DNA of 64,000 bases from Chitinophaga vietnamensis (GCF_902167635.1 NZ_CABHMS010000002.1:558001-622000), one strand, 5' to 3'; counted from the stretch's first letter, positions 26,675 to 36,238 are shown. Made by a program: numbers and translations. The notes: a model not told the origin generated them from the sequence alone.

Positions 26675-29098
26675 ATGTTTAAGAATTATTTCTACGTTGC
26701 ATTACGAAACCTGTGGAAGAACAAAGGATTTTCAGCCATCAATATTTTTGGCCTAGCCATCGGCCTCGCCACCTGCTTGCTGATCATGATCTATGTAACA
26801 GATGAACTAAGTTACGACCGCTATAATGTAAACGCTTCCCGCATCTACCGCATGAATACCGACATCCACTATGGCGGCGAGCTGCACAATTTTGCCACTA
26901 CGCCAGCGCCGCTGGCTGCCACCATGAAGCAAGCTTTCCCGGATGTGGAAGAGGTGACCCGCTTCCGGGTTTATGGTGGATTACAGGTGAGGAAGGGAGC
27001 GGACGACATCAATGAAGAGCATGTAGTATATGCAGATTCCACCCTGTTCCGGGTATTTACCTTGCCACTCATCGCCGGAGATCCGGCTACGGCATTACAG
27101 CTGCCGCGCCATGTGGTACTTACGGAAACGACTGCACGAAAATATTTCAACAGCACGGACGTAGTAGGCCGTACCTTGCTGGTGAACGATTCCGTGAGCT
27201 TTACTGTCAGCGGTGTGATGAAGGATGTGCCGATGCAATCGCATTTCCGCTTCACCTTTTTCGTTTCTATGGCCGGTGTGCCGGAGAGCCGCAACGACCA
27301 ATGGCTCAGTAATAATTTCCAGACATACGTGCTGTTCAAGCCAGGCACCGATCCTGCGAAGGTGCAACAGCGCTTCAGCGGCATGGTCAGCAAATATTGC
27401 GCGCCGCAATTGTCTGCCCTGCTGGGTACTACTTTAGAAGATTTTGAAAAAGGCGGCGACTATTTCCGTTTCAGCATGACGCCGCTCACCGATATACACC
27501 TGTACAGTAACCGAAGCCTGGAGCTGTCTGCCAACAGTTCCATCCAGTACGTCTGGATATTCTCTGCGATCGCGTTGTTCATCCTCCTCATCGCCTGCGT
27601 TAATTTTATGAACCTTTCTACGGCGCGTTCTTCCAACCGTGCGAAGGAAGTAGGTATCCGCAAGGTGATGGGATCACAGCGCGGGCAGCTGATCACGCAG
27701 TTCATTGCAGAATCGGTGATGATCACTTTCATCGCGATGTTGCTGGCCATCGGTATTGCCAGCATAGCGCTGCCGTTCTTCAATCATCTTTCCGGTAAGG
27801 AGCTGAGCGCCGCCATCTTCCTGAAACCTTTGCTGATAGCGGGCCTTCTGGGAGTAGTGATATTAACGGGATTGCTGGCCGGCAGCTATCCGGCATTTTT
27901 CCTGTCGGCCTTCCAGCCGGTATCAGTGCTGAAAGGCGCTGCCAACAAGGGTTTTCGGGCAGGCATATTGCGCAATGTGTTGGTGGTGTTCCAGTTTGGC
28001 ATCTCGGTATTCCTGATCGTGGGCACGCTGGTGATCTATAATCAACTTAATTTTATACGCAACAAAAAAATAGGTTTCGATCGCGACCAGGTGATCGTGT
28101 TGCATCATACTTCTTCTTTGGGCGGTCAGGCCGATGCTTTCCGCCAGGAAGTGCTATCGCTGCCGGGTGTAGCCGGTGGCACGGTTACCGATTATCTGCC
28201 TACCGGCGGCAACACCAATAGTGAACCTATTTTCCTGGAGCCATCGCTCGATCAGAAGAAATCCGTCGTGATGCAGACCTGGTCGGTAGATGATCAATAC
28301 ATTCCTGTGATGAGCATGCAGCTGGCCAAAGGCAGGAACTTCTCCAAAGATTTCCCTACCGATTCATCCGGCGTGATCATCAACGAAGCCGCGGCGCGCC
28401 TGTTGGGGCTGAACGATCCGCTGAACCGTGATCTCTACGAGTTGAATAATATGCATAGCCGCGAATCGACCCGCTTCCATATCGTGGGCGTTGTAAAAGA
28501 TTTTAATTTCAGCTCCCTGCGCGACCAGGTGCAGCCACTGGCGCTATTCCTGCGCCCAAGCGATGGCAATGTAGCTTTCCGTTTCCATACGAAAGATATA
28601 CCCGCCCTGGTAGCCAAAGTAGAAGCAAAATGGCGCGCCATGATGCCCGGCAAACCTTTCAATTATTCTTTTATGGACGACGATTTCAATGCGCAATATA
28701 AATCTGAAGTGCGCGTGGGCCGCATCTCCGTGATCTTCTCGGTGCTGGCAGTGTTGATCGCCTGTCTTGGATTGTTTGGTCTCGCCGCCTATGCCGCCGA
28801 ACAGCGTACCCGCGAAATAGGCATCCGCAAGGTATTAGGCGCCACCACTACCAACATCGTTGACCTGCTGTCCAGAGACTTCCTGAAACTGGTACTGGTA
28901 GCGATATTGCTGGCATCTCCCATCGCCTGGTGGGCGATGCATCGCTGGCTACAGGATTTCGCTTACCGCATCACCATTGGCTGGAGCGTATTTGCCCTGG
29001 CCGCCGTACTGGCCGTACTGATCGCATTACTTACCGTCAGCTTCCAGGCTATAAAGGCCGCAGTGGCCAATCCGGTAAAGAGTTTGAGATCCCAGTGA
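26675..29098 (+). CDS. MacB/FtsX-family ABC transporter permease
   Basis: The 807-residue membrane protein has two repeats of the MacB layout: an N-terminal helix (NIFGLAIGLATCLLIMIYV), a periplasmic MacB_PCD domain, and FtsX helices with ARSSNRAKEVGIRKVMGS, and again EQRTREIGIRKVLGA in the second half. Such 800-residue double permeases are common in Bacteroidota as stand-alone genes. They work with a separate ATPase, which is not in this window. They act in mechanotransmission-type efflux or lipoprotein processes; substrate unknown. Its stop codon is immediately followed by the 198-bp palindrome. Confidence 0.92.
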   Translation: MFKNYFYVALRNLWKNKGFSAINIFGLAIGLATCLLIMIYVTDELSYDRYNVNASRIYRMNTDIHYGGELHNFATTPAPLAATMKQAFPDVEEVTRFRVYGGLQVRKGADDINEEHVVYADSTLFRVFTLPLIAGDPATALQLPRHVVLTETTARKYFNSTDVVGRTLLVNDSVSFTVSGVMKDVPMQSHFRFTFFVSMAGVPESRNDQWLSNNFQTYVLFKPGTDPAKVQQRFSGMVSKYCAPQLSALLGTTLEDFEKGGDYFRFSMTPLTDIHLYSNRSLELSANSSIQYVWIFSAIALFILLIACVNFMNLSTARSSNRAKEVGIRKVMGSQRGQLITQFIAESVMITFIAMLLAIGIASIALPFFNHLSGKELSAAIFLKPLLIAGLLGVVILTGLLAGSYPAFFLSAFQPVSVLKGAANKGFRAGILRNVLVVFQFGISVFLIVGTLVIYNQLNFIRNKKIGFDRDQVIVLHHTSSLGGQADAFRQEVLSLPGVAGGTVTDYLPTGGNTNSEPIFLEPSLDQKKSVVMQTWSVDDQYIPVMSMQLAKGRNFSKDFPTDSSGVIINEAAARLLGLNDPLNRDLYELNNMHSRESTRFHIVGVVKDFNFSSLRDQVQPLALFLRPSDGNVAFRFHTKDIPALVAKVEAKWRAMMPGKPFNYSFMDDDFNAQYKSEVRVGRISVIFSVLAVLIACLGLFGLAAYAAEQRTREIGIRKVLGATTTNIVDLLSRDFLKLVLVAILLASPIAWWAMHRWLQDFAYRITIGWSVFALAAVLAVLIALLTVSFQAIKAAVANPVKSLRSQ

Positions 29099-29296
29099 GG
29101 AGGTTGTCTTTGCTCAGGATTATAATGATTGAAAGGATTACCAGGATTTTTTTACAGGATTGATAAGGATTAAAAAAAGATTCGCGAAGATCAATTCGAA
29201 CTGATCTTCGCGAATCTTTTTTTAATCCTTATCAATCCTGTAAAAAAATCCTGGTAATCCTTTCAATCATTATAATCCTGAGCAAAGACAACCTCC
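29099..29296. repeat. 198-bp near-perfect palindrome between convergent genes
   Basis: Positions i and 58395-i are complementary over the whole element, apart from one pair (29194/29201). The centre is TTCGAA, so there is no real spacer. Arms contain the words GGATTATAATGATT, GAAAGGATTACCAGGATT, ACAGGATTGATAAGGATT and GATTCGCGAAGATCA. It begins one base after the permease stop and ends 6 bp before the TonB receptor stop. It would form a very long RNA hairpin from either strand, and could terminate both genes or be a mobile repeat. Confidence 0.95.
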
Positions 29297-29302
29297 GCGT
29301 GT

Positions 29303-31462
29303 TTAAAACCTTCCCGAGATACCTATATAAAAACTCCTGCCATCAGCTGGAATGATGCCTGGGCCGGGGTATTCGTCGGTTCTTCTGGTGAAATAGGCTT
29401 TGTTGCCAAGATTGTTGACGCCTGCTTTGAGGGCATAGCGTTTGAATTTGTAGGTGGCGCTGATATCGAATACGGTGTAGGCGGGGATGTATCCGGCTAC
29501 GGGGTCTTCGCTGAAGCGGGCATTGGTGGCGTCGCCGTAGGCGTCTCCTACGTTGCTCATCTGGCAGGTGGCGGAGAAGTGGGTGTCGTTGTAGATGAGC
29601 CCTATGCGATGGATGTAGGTGGCGGCAGCTTCAACACGATTGCCTTTGAAGGCGCCGGAAGTGTATTTTGCGTCGGTGTAGCCGAAGGCGTCGAAGATGC
29701 TGAAACCCTTTCTGCTGCCGGGATGCAGGAATTTTAATAAATTAAATTCTGCGTAGCTTTCCAGTCCTTTATGTACGCTGTTAGCGACGTTTGTACGATA
29801 AGTATATTGTTGCTGGTTTTTATCGGTGATCAATACCGTACCGATCCGGTTGTTATAAGCAAGATAGAACAGGCCGATATCGAAATTGAGGTAGTTGGCA
29901 ACGGTGCCTCTGTAACCCAGGTCGGCATTGAATCCTGCGGCATCTTTCATATGAGGGTCTATTTTGGATGTGATGCCGATGGGCGTGAGCTGGGCATAAT
30001 CCACGGGGCGGTATGCCTGGCTGATGTTGGCGTAGACGTTGGTATACTCGCTGGTCTTGTATTCTGCGCCGATGCCGAACAGTGGTATGGTGCGGCTTTT
30101 ACGGTCGTCGGTATATACGCGGGCGCTGTCGGTGATATAACCTTTGGCGGTGCTGCTCAGGTATTCCAGTCGGAAGCCGGGCGTGATAGACAGCGCGCTG
30201 CCGATATGAAAAGTGTTTTCGATAAAGGGCGCAATATTCGTGGTGGTGAAGTCGAGATCATATTCGTAGTCGCCTGTGATGCTTAGGTCGAAATCGCTGC
30301 CGGTGCTGCCTTCGCCGCCGCCTTGCCGTTTGAACCAGGCATAGCTGTAGCGCAGGCCGCCGGCAAGGGCGCCGAAGGAGTAGTGATGCAGCAGGCGGAC
30401 TTCCGTAGTGGTGTTGTGCATATTTTCATTCTGCACTTCTCTGGGGATATAGTGGCCGGTAGCCGGATCGATGGTGTCCAGTGCGCCGGGGCCGCCATCT
30501 TCATTACGCCATACCAGCGCGCGGTTGCTGAACAGGTATACCGATTTGATGTTGAGAGAAGTGGAAGGGGAGAGATGATAATCGATCGTTGCCGCAAGCA
30601 CATTCCACGGGCTTTTGAGCCAGTTGCGGGCGCGGAAAGAGGATTTCGGATCAGCGTTGAACATGCTGTCGTTAAGGCCTCCCGGCATTTTGATCCTGTT
30701 GCGCAGCAGGGAATATTCTACGCCTATTTTCAGTTTTTCAGAAGGAGCATATTGTACTTTTCCATAGCCTGAAAGCTGCCACTGCTGGCTGTTTGGGCGG
30801 TAACCCTGCAAGGTGCGGTATTGCAGGAAGCCGTAGTAGCTCCATTTGTTAATGGTGCCGCCGATGGAGTTGAAAGTATTGAAGAGGCCGAAGCTGCCGG
30901 CAGTTTCGGAAGTATAAAATTCGAAAGGTTTGTTTTTCGGTGGTTCGTTGATTACGTAGTTGACCAGTCCGCCGAACTGTGGTCCGAATTGCAGGGAGGC
31001 GGCGCCTCTCACCATCTCCACACGGCTCACGGCTTCCATGGGAGGGATGTAGTAGGCTTCATTGTAGCCATAGATATCCGAGCTGATATTGTAGCCATTC
31101 TGGCGGGTGTTCATCTCGATGCTCTGTGTAGGATTGAGGCCGCGCGTAGCGATGCCGTTGGCGGTGAAGCCACCGGTTTCGGTTTCCACGATGTTGAGGC
31201 CGGGGATGCGTCCTAATATCTGGCGGGTATTGTTGATGGCTTTGTTGGCATCCAGACTGTCGATCACCACTACTTCATTCTTTTTTCCGGAATAGATGAT
31301 ACCGTCTTTTTCTTCAGGCAGGTGGCCTGTTCCGCGTACGGTGCGGATGCCGCGGATATTTACATCTTTCAGATAACGGACCCTGGTTGAATCGGCATGA
31401 CGCTGTGCGCCTGCAGCCAGTGGCAGCAATACAAAGGGCAGCCACGATAATGATTTGCTCAT
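29303..31462 (-). CDS. FecA-like TonB-dependent receptor
   Basis: Start MSKSLSWLPFVLLPLAAGAQ gives 719 residues with a signal peptide; a frame extension of 15 codons upstream was rejected. There is no STN domain and no carboxypeptidase-like domain. The plug starts near residue 60 (AINNTRQILGRIPGLNIVET, then RVEMVRGAASLQFGPQFGG), and the barrel ends in aromatic GRSFYIGISGRF. The plug motifs match Fe(III)-dicitrate and other siderophore receptors, so iron-chelate uptake is likely. It stands alone with no sigma/FecR pair. It ends against the 198-bp palindrome. Confidence 0.9.
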   Translation of the reverse strand: MSKSLSWLPFVLLPLAAGAQRHADSTRVRYLKDVNIRGIRTVRGTGHLPEEKDGIIYSGKKNEVVVIDSLDANKAINNTRQILGRIPGLNIVETETGGFTANGIATRGLNPTQSIEMNTRQNGYNISSDIYGYNEAYYIPPMEAVSRVEMVRGAASLQFGPQFGGLVNYVINEPPKNKPFEFYTSETAGSFGLFNTFNSIGGTINKWSYYGFLQYRTLQGYRPNSQQWQLSGYGKVQYAPSEKLKIGVEYSLLRNRIKMPGGLNDSMFNADPKSSFRARNWLKSPWNVLAATIDYHLSPSTSLNIKSVYLFSNRALVWRNEDGGPGALDTIDPATGHYIPREVQNENMHNTTTEVRLLHHYSFGALAGGLRYSYAWFKRQGGGEGSTGSDFDLSITGDYEYDLDFTTTNIAPFIENTFHIGSALSITPGFRLEYLSSTAKGYITDSARVYTDDRKSRTIPLFGIGAEYKTSEYTNVYANISQAYRPVDYAQLTPIGITSKIDPHMKDAAGFNADLGYRGTVANYLNFDIGLFYLAYNNRIGTVLITDKNQQQYTYRTNVANSVHKGLESYAEFNLLKFLHPGSRKGFSIFDAFGYTDAKYTSGAFKGNRVEAAATYIHRIGLIYNDTHFSATCQMSNVGDAYGDATNARFSEDPVAGYIPAYTVFDISATYKFKRYALKAGVNNLGNKAYFTRRTDEYPGPGIIPADGRSFYIGISGRF

Positions 31463-31627
31463 AATGTCAATTGTGTTGCAAAATTCGCAAGTCGTTGCAG
31501 GCGCCAATGATCAAAAGCGGAAAAAGAAATACGCGATCGGGAAAAAAGGCCGCCAGTATTAGAATGCGCTTAAATTCAGCTTAAAAAATGATTTTTTCTT
31601 ACCTTAAAGAAAAAATAGCGCCGATCC

Positions 31628-32401
31628 ATGAAGATAGCGACCTACAATGTGAATGGTGTGAATGGCCATTTGCCCGTTTTGTTACAATGGCTGGAGCAAG
31701 CCTCGCCTGATGTGGTATGTCTGCAAGAGCTGAAGGCGCCGCAGGAGAAATTCCCGGAGCAGGCGATCCGCGATGCCGGTTATCATCCCTTATGGCATGG
31801 GCAGAAAAGCTGGAATGGCGTGGCGATCCTCGCCAAGAGCGGCCTGCCGCAGGAGCGGCGGCGCGTGTTGCCCGGCGATGAAGAAGATACGCATAGCCGC
31901 TATATCGAAGCCGATATTGATGGCATGATCGTAGGCTGTCTGTACCTGCCTAATGGCAATCCTGCGCCAGGACCCAAGTTCGACTACAAGCTCGGCTGGC
32001 TCAAACGTTTTACCGCGCATGCAAAAGAGCTGATCACTTCTCCCACGCCTGTAGTGCTCACCGGCGATTACAATATCATCCCTACCAACAACGACGTATA
32101 TAAACCCGAGAAATGGGTAGATGATGCGCTCTTCCGCCCGGAAGTGCGCGAGGCCTTCCAGCAACTGCTTGCCCAGGGCTGGACAGACGCCATCCGTCAA
32201 TTCTATCCCACCGAAAAGATCTATACCTTCTGGGATTATTTCCGCAATGCCTATGGCCGCGATGCCGGTTTGCGTATCGATCATTTCCTGCTCAGCCCCG
32301 GGCTGGACAAGCGTCTTACCGCTGCCGGCGTGGACCGGTTTGTACGTGGATGGGAAAAGTCGAGTGATCATGCGCCGGTGTGGATTGAGTTGAAAGGGTA
32401 G
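31628..32401 (+). CDS. xth: Exodeoxyribonuclease III / AP endonuclease
   Basis: The 257-residue protein matches the ExoIII family end to end. It begins MKIATYNVNGVNGH, has the metal-binding glutamate in VVCLQELKAP (E34), the LTGDYNIIPTNNDVY active-site strand, the YTFWDYFRNAYGRDAGLRIDHFLLS block, and the final SSDHAPVW catalytic histidine motif. It cleaves DNA at abasic sites in base-excision repair and degrades 3' ends. Single-gene transcript; nothing odd is seen. Confidence 0.96.
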   Translation: MKIATYNVNGVNGHLPVLLQWLEQASPDVVCLQELKAPQEKFPEQAIRDAGYHPLWHGQKSWNGVAILAKSGLPQERRRVLPGDEEDTHSRYIEADIDGMIVGCLYLPNGNPAPGPKFDYKLGWLKRFTAHAKELITSPTPVVLTGDYNIIPTNNDVYKPEKWVDDALFRPEVREAFQQLLAQGWTDAIRQFYPTEKIYTFWDYFRNAYGRDAGLRIDHFLLSPGLDKRLTAAGVDRFVRGWEKSSDHAPVWIELKG

Positions 32402-32651
32402 ATATTTTTGTTGAGAGGCTAAGAAGGGTTTGTGAGGGGTAATACTGAAAGCCTGATATCCCATATTTAAATCTTACTCTGATATTTATTTATCTTTTTT
32501 TATACAAAAAAGCATTATTTGAAATAGCCTTCGAGATATTCATTAAGAACAATATAAATTCGTCAGCTTGTTTTGGTCGGACGATATAGATTTTAATTGG
32601 AAGGTTAAATAACCAGATTTGAAATTCTTTTAGCTAAACAAAATTCAATCA

Positions 32652-32987
32652 ATGTATTTTCTAAATAAATATCGGTGGTTTGTAATTGTCACTTTTTTAG
32701 GGGCGATATCTATATGGATTTTTTATCAACGCTATAATAATAGCTACGTAAAACTAAGGCCCCTCGACTTTAATACCACAATCGGTTTCTATGAGATAAA
32801 GCCAAATGATAGTATTCGAAAGTTCCTTCCGCAAGTACTGAACTACTATCAGGAGTCTTATCAAATAGATGACGATGGAAATATAATGGTCAAGCGGCGA
32901 CTCGCTAATGATAGGGAGCTCATTTGGAATTATACGACTAAATCACTAGACACCGCATGGCTCAAAGATAATCTTCCGAAAAAATAG
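32652..32987 (+). CDS. Hypothetical single-pass membrane protein, AT-rich
   Basis: The 111-residue protein has an N-terminal membrane segment (YRWFVIVTFLGAISIWIFY, about 8-26), then a polar extracytoplasmic part with many Asp, Asn and Tyr residues. I recognise no family. The gene and the 250 bp before it are clearly more AT-rich than the surroundings, which suggests recent acquisition or weak selection. It ends inside a hairpin shared with the convergent ankyrin gene. Confidence 0.65.
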   Translation: MYFLNKYRWFVIVTFLGAISIWIFYQRYNNSYVKLRPLDFNTTIGFYEIKPNDSIRKFLPQVLNYYQESYQIDDDGNIMVKRRLANDRELIWNYTTKSLDTAWLKDNLPKK

Positions 32988-33023
32988 ATATCGAATGCAC
33001 GGTCTCACCGTGCATTCAATATC
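32987..33023. terminator. Hairpin shared by two convergent gene ends
   Basis: GAATGCACGGT pairs with ACCGTGCATTC around a 3-base loop, and GATAT/ATATC extends it to about 16 pairs with one mismatch. The last codons of the ankyrin gene and the final base of the other gene's stop lie in it. There is no T run, so a bidirectional terminator or 3'-end stabiliser is only probable. Confidence 0.5.
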
Positions 33024-34345
33024 TTCCCTTTCTCCGCATCAAATTCCGCTTGCGTTAATATCCCTGCATCCAGCAATTCTTTCAGATCCATTAGCGCTTT
33101 CTTTTTATCTGTAACACCATTACCTGGTGTTTCTACTATGGGCGCGGGTTGTGGGCCGGTTTTAGCTGCCGGGGAGTGATAGCTGAGCAGCAAAGCGGCG
33201 ATTTCGTTATAGCCTTTGATGGAGGCGTAGTCGATCGCTTTCTGTTCTTTGGTATTGACAACGGATACATCTGCTTGTTGTTCCAGCAGGTATTTCACGA
33301 TATCTTTTTTGCCGCCGGAGGCGGCATAGTGTAATGCGGTGTTGCCGGATTCATCTTGTATGTTGATGTTGGCGCCGCGTTCCAGCAGTAGCTTTACCAT
33401 GCTGAGGTGGCCGTTTTTGGCGGCTACGTGCAACATGCTTTCACCGCCATAGCTATAGCTGTGGTTGAAGCTGAAGGAGCTGCTAATAGAAAGGCTGTTG
33501 GCGCTTTCTACCCAGTCGAGGTAGCTGTTCATGCTTACGGTGTCTTGAGATAGCGGCTGACTGAAATTCACATCAATGCCTTTGTCGAGGAACATGGCTA
33601 CGATCTCTTTCTGATTGTTGGCGCAGGCGTACCAGATGGGCGACAGGCCTTCTTTGGAGGTCACCAGCACATCGGCGCCGTGTTCTACGAGGAGGTTGGT
33701 GAGCGCGCGGTTGGTATCATAGCAGGCGATGAGCAGGGAAGACTCGCCGGCATGATTGGTATGGTTTACGTCGGCGCCATTGTTGAGCAGGGTGCTGGCC
33801 ATGGCCGGGTTCTTGGCGCGTACGGCCACGATCAGCGGACTGTCACCGGATTTGTTGGTGGTATTCACGTTGGCGCCATTGTCGATCAGCAGTTGAGCGA
33901 TGTCTTTGTTGCGCCATGCAGCAGCGATGAACAGAGGTGTTTCGGCCTGGTTGTTTTCCAGGTCTACGTTAAGGCCTTGTTGCAGCAATGCTTCCATCAC
34001 TTCTTTCTGGCCGGTGCGGGCGGTGAGGTGGAGGAGACTGTTACCTTGCAGGTCGTTGATATCTGTTCTGGCGCCACGTTCCAGGAGGAAGAGGGCGGTT
34101 TGTTTCTGTTTCTGCAGGCAGGCAAAATAGAAGGGCGTTTCACCGTTATGATCTTCATAGTCCAGGTCGGAGCCAGCGTCCAGTAATAGTTTCACGAGAT
34201 CGAGGTAGCCATGGTGCGCAGCATAGTGTAGTGCGGTCCTGCCTTTCTCGTCGGTATATTTTACATCTACTTCGTTATTGGCCAGGAGTATCTCGGCGAT
34301 CTTTCTTTTGCCGCTTTCACAGGCAACAATAAATGACATGGACAT
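33005..34345 (-). CDS. Ankyrin-repeat protein with C-terminal SHOCT-like domain
   Basis: The 446-residue protein has about eleven ankyrin repeats (motifs such as GRTALHYAAHHGYLDLVKLLL and GNTALHYAASGGKKDIVKYLL), a short linker near 395-412, and a C-terminal SHOCT-like helix pair (MDLKELLDAGILTQAEFDAEKGKIL). There is no signal peptide, so it is probably cytoplasmic. Repeats bind partner proteins, and SHOCT often serves as an oligomerisation or targeting module. One repeat near 270-300 is broken by a serine-rich insert (NSLSISSSFSFNHSYSYGG). It starts 4 bp after the second ankyrin gene and is probably co-transcribed with it. Confidence 0.88.
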   Translation of the reverse strand: MSMSFIVACESGKRKIAEILLANNEVDVKYTDEKGRTALHYAAHHGYLDLVKLLLDAGSDLDYEDHNGETPFYFACLQKQKQTALFLLERGARTDINDLQGNSLLHLTARTGQKEVMEALLQQGLNVDLENNQAETPLFIAAAWRNKDIAQLLIDNGANVNTTNKSGDSPLIVAVRAKNPAMASTLLNNGADVNHTNHAGESSLLIACYDTNRALTNLLVEHGADVLVTSKEGLSPIWYACANNQKEIVAMFLDKGIDVNFSQPLSQDTVSMNSYLDWVESANSLSISSSFSFNHSYSYGGESMLHVAAKNGHLSMVKLLLERGANINIQDESGNTALHYAASGGKKDIVKYLLEQQADVSVVNTKEQKAIDYASIKGYNEIAALLLSYHSPAAKTGPQPAPIVETPGNGVTDKKKALMDLKELLDAGILTQAEFDAEKGKILNAR

Positions 34346-34349
34346 GGTA

Positions 34350-35537
34350 CTATGCTTTATGTTTTAATAATAACTCAACGGTCTTTGATTTGAGGTTGTC
34401 TTGCGCGGCGAGGTCCATCGGGCTTTGGTCCTGGTCGTTGGTGACGTTCGCGTCGGCGCCTTTGTCGATCAGCAGTTTCACCTTGCGGTATATTTGTCTG
34501 GCCGCTTCCTGGTCGTAGTTAACGTTGTAGGCGCATACTTTATGCAGGAGGGTATTGCCTTGGTTGTCGCGGCGGTGGATGTCCACTACGCCGGCGTCCA
34601 GCACGGCTTCCAGCATATCGGCGGGTTGTTCGGCCACCCAGTCGAGGGCGGCTTTGTCTACGCTATAGTAGGGCGAGGTTTGATAGATATCAGCGCCATC
34701 GCGGAGCAGGGCCTTGATGAGTTTTATGTTCGATTCCGATGCGCGGTTATGCACGCGCAGCGCGCCGCAGAGCAGCGTTTCGCCGTTTTTGTTGGTGATA
34801 TCAAAATCGGGGGAGACGTGTTGCGCGAGCTTTTCATATACGGCGGTATTGCCCTGGTGTACTACGGCATAGTAGAATACTGTTTCGCCGTCTTTGCCGG
34901 GGAGATTAGGGTCGGCGCCATTTTGCAGGAGCAGGTCTACATATTGCTGTTTGTTCTTGCCCACGGCGAGGTGCAGCGGCGTTTCGCGTACGATGTTGCC
35001 GGCATTGGGGTCCAGACCTTGTCCGATCAGGTATTCCAGGTATTGTACGCCGGTGTCTTCCTTGATGCCATATTCCTGTATGATCTTGTACAGGTAATTC
35101 TCTTCATAATTATTTTTATAATGAAGATCAGCCCCTGCATCCGCCAGCGCTTCAATCTGCGCTACCGGCACAGAACTGTTGAATGCCAGTTCCAGTAAGG
35201 TTTTGTCGTTAACCGCGTCATTGATATTGTCGATCTTTTTGAGGAAGGAAGAGAGAAATTCAAGATCGGCAGGATCATCACGGAGAAAGCGGAAGATGCT
35301 TTCGAAGATGGAGCCGTCGAGTTTTTCGTATTCATAAAGATCGGTTTCGATGCCGCGGCTTTTCACCAATGCATCTACTACATCAAAGGCTTTGGCCTGC
35401 ATGAGCTGGTCGTAGATATACCTTCTGTCGTAGGAGGGGAGGTCTTTCGGAAGTTTTTCGCCTTGGTCTATCCGTTGCTTTGCATCTGCCAGCAGGCCTC
35501 TCTTGAGGGCGTCTGCCAGTGTATTCACATCAGTCAT
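34350..35537 (-). CDS. Ankyrin-repeat protein
   Basis: Start MTDVNTLADALKRG gives 395 residues; the longer frame reaches into the promoter and is rejected. It has an N-terminal helical part (1-110) that does not fit the ankyrin consensus, then about seven repeats (ETPLHLAVGKNKQQYVDLLL, GNTLLHKVCAYN, DQSPMDLAAQDNLKSKTVELLL). No secretion signal is seen. It shares one transcript with the ankyrin-SHOCT gene downstream, driven by the consensus promoter 30 bp upstream. Their partners are unknown. Confidence 0.87.
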   Translation of the reverse strand: MTDVNTLADALKRGLLADAKQRIDQGEKLPKDLPSYDRRYIYDQLMQAKAFDVVDALVKSRGIETDLYEYEKLDGSIFESIFRFLRDDPADLEFLSSFLKKIDNINDAVNDKTLLELAFNSSVPVAQIEALADAGADLHYKNNYEENYLYKIIQEYGIKEDTGVQYLEYLIGQGLDPNAGNIVRETPLHLAVGKNKQQYVDLLLQNGADPNLPGKDGETVFYYAVVHQGNTAVYEKLAQHVSPDFDITNKNGETLLCGALRVHNRASESNIKLIKALLRDGADIYQTSPYYSVDKAALDWVAEQPADMLEAVLDAGVVDIHRRDNQGNTLLHKVCAYNVNYDQEAARQIYRKVKLLIDKGADANVTNDQDQSPMDLAAQDNLKSKTVELLLKHKA

Positions 35538-35566
35538 AAAAAAAGAGGTGTGTTGGGTTACGGGCT

Positions 35567-35598
35567 CAAATCTAGGGCATAAAATCCATACAAGCAAA
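35567..35598 (-). promoter_or_regulatory. Consensus Bacteroidota promoter for the ankyrin operon
   Basis: On the minus strand TTTG (35598-35595), 20 bp, then TAGATTTG (35574-35567) fits the -33/-7 consensus exactly. Transcription would start near 35560, leaving a leader of about 23 bases before the ATG at 35537. Confidence 0.72.
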
Positions 35599-35674
35599 GT
35601 AATGTATCAGGAAGGAGCAGCGCTATGAAGAGTACAAAACTTGTTGTACATTCGTCAACAGCCAACCAATTAAG

Positions 35675-36238
35675 TTGATGTCTGATTACAAGCATTACAG
35701 TGATGATGAGCTGGTGGCGCTGATCCGGCAGGATGATCACAGGGCCTTCACGGAGATCTATTACCGTTATTGGAAGCGGCTGTTCACGCTGGCGTTGCAT
35801 CGTTTGCATGCGCGCGAGCTGGCGGAAGATGTAGTGCAGGATGTATTGTCTGGCCTCTGGCAACGCCGCATGCACACGGTGATCGACTCGCTGGGCGCCT
35901 ATCTCGCCGTGGCTACCCGCTATGCTACTTTCCGGCAGCTGGAAAAAATGCAGGCTACTATCGCCGCGGACGAGTTGCCCGAATCCCTGCATGGTACTAC
36001 CGATGATCAGGCCGAACTACGCTTCCTGCAGCAGTCGATGCAGGAACAATTACAGCGTCTGCCCGAAAAATGCCGACTCGTATTTGACTACAGCCGTAAC
36101 AAAGGATGGTCTAACAAAGAGATATCGCAGCAATTGCAGATATCCGAGAAGGCCGTGGAAAAGCATATCACCAAAGCATTGCAGCGGCTCCGCATGCAAT
36201 TGAAGCACTACCTGCATTTCTTTTCTGTGCTCCCCTGA
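35675..36238 (+). CDS. ECF RNA polymerase sigma factor, Bacteroidota FecI-type
   Basis: The 187-residue protein has region 2 (FTEIYYRYWKRLFTLALHRL, LAEDVVQDVLSGLWQRR) and region 4 (LPEKCRLVFDYSRNKGWSNKEISQQLQISEKAVEKH). It starts the second sigma-FecR-SusC-SusD set, with FecR 84 bp downstream. It should switch on the susCD genes when the FecR anti-sigma factor lets go. The ATG follows an AT-rich leader with an inverted repeat GTACAA/TTGTAC (35637-35654), a possible operator. Confidence 0.94.
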   Translation: MMSDYKHYSDDELVALIRQDDHRAFTEIYYRYWKRLFTLALHRLHARELAEDVVQDVLSGLWQRRMHTVIDSLGAYLAVATRYATFRQLEKMQATIAADELPESLHGTTDDQAELRFLQQSMQEQLQRLPEKCRLVFDYSRNKGWSNKEISQQLQISEKAVEKHITKALQRLRMQLKHYLHFFSVLP

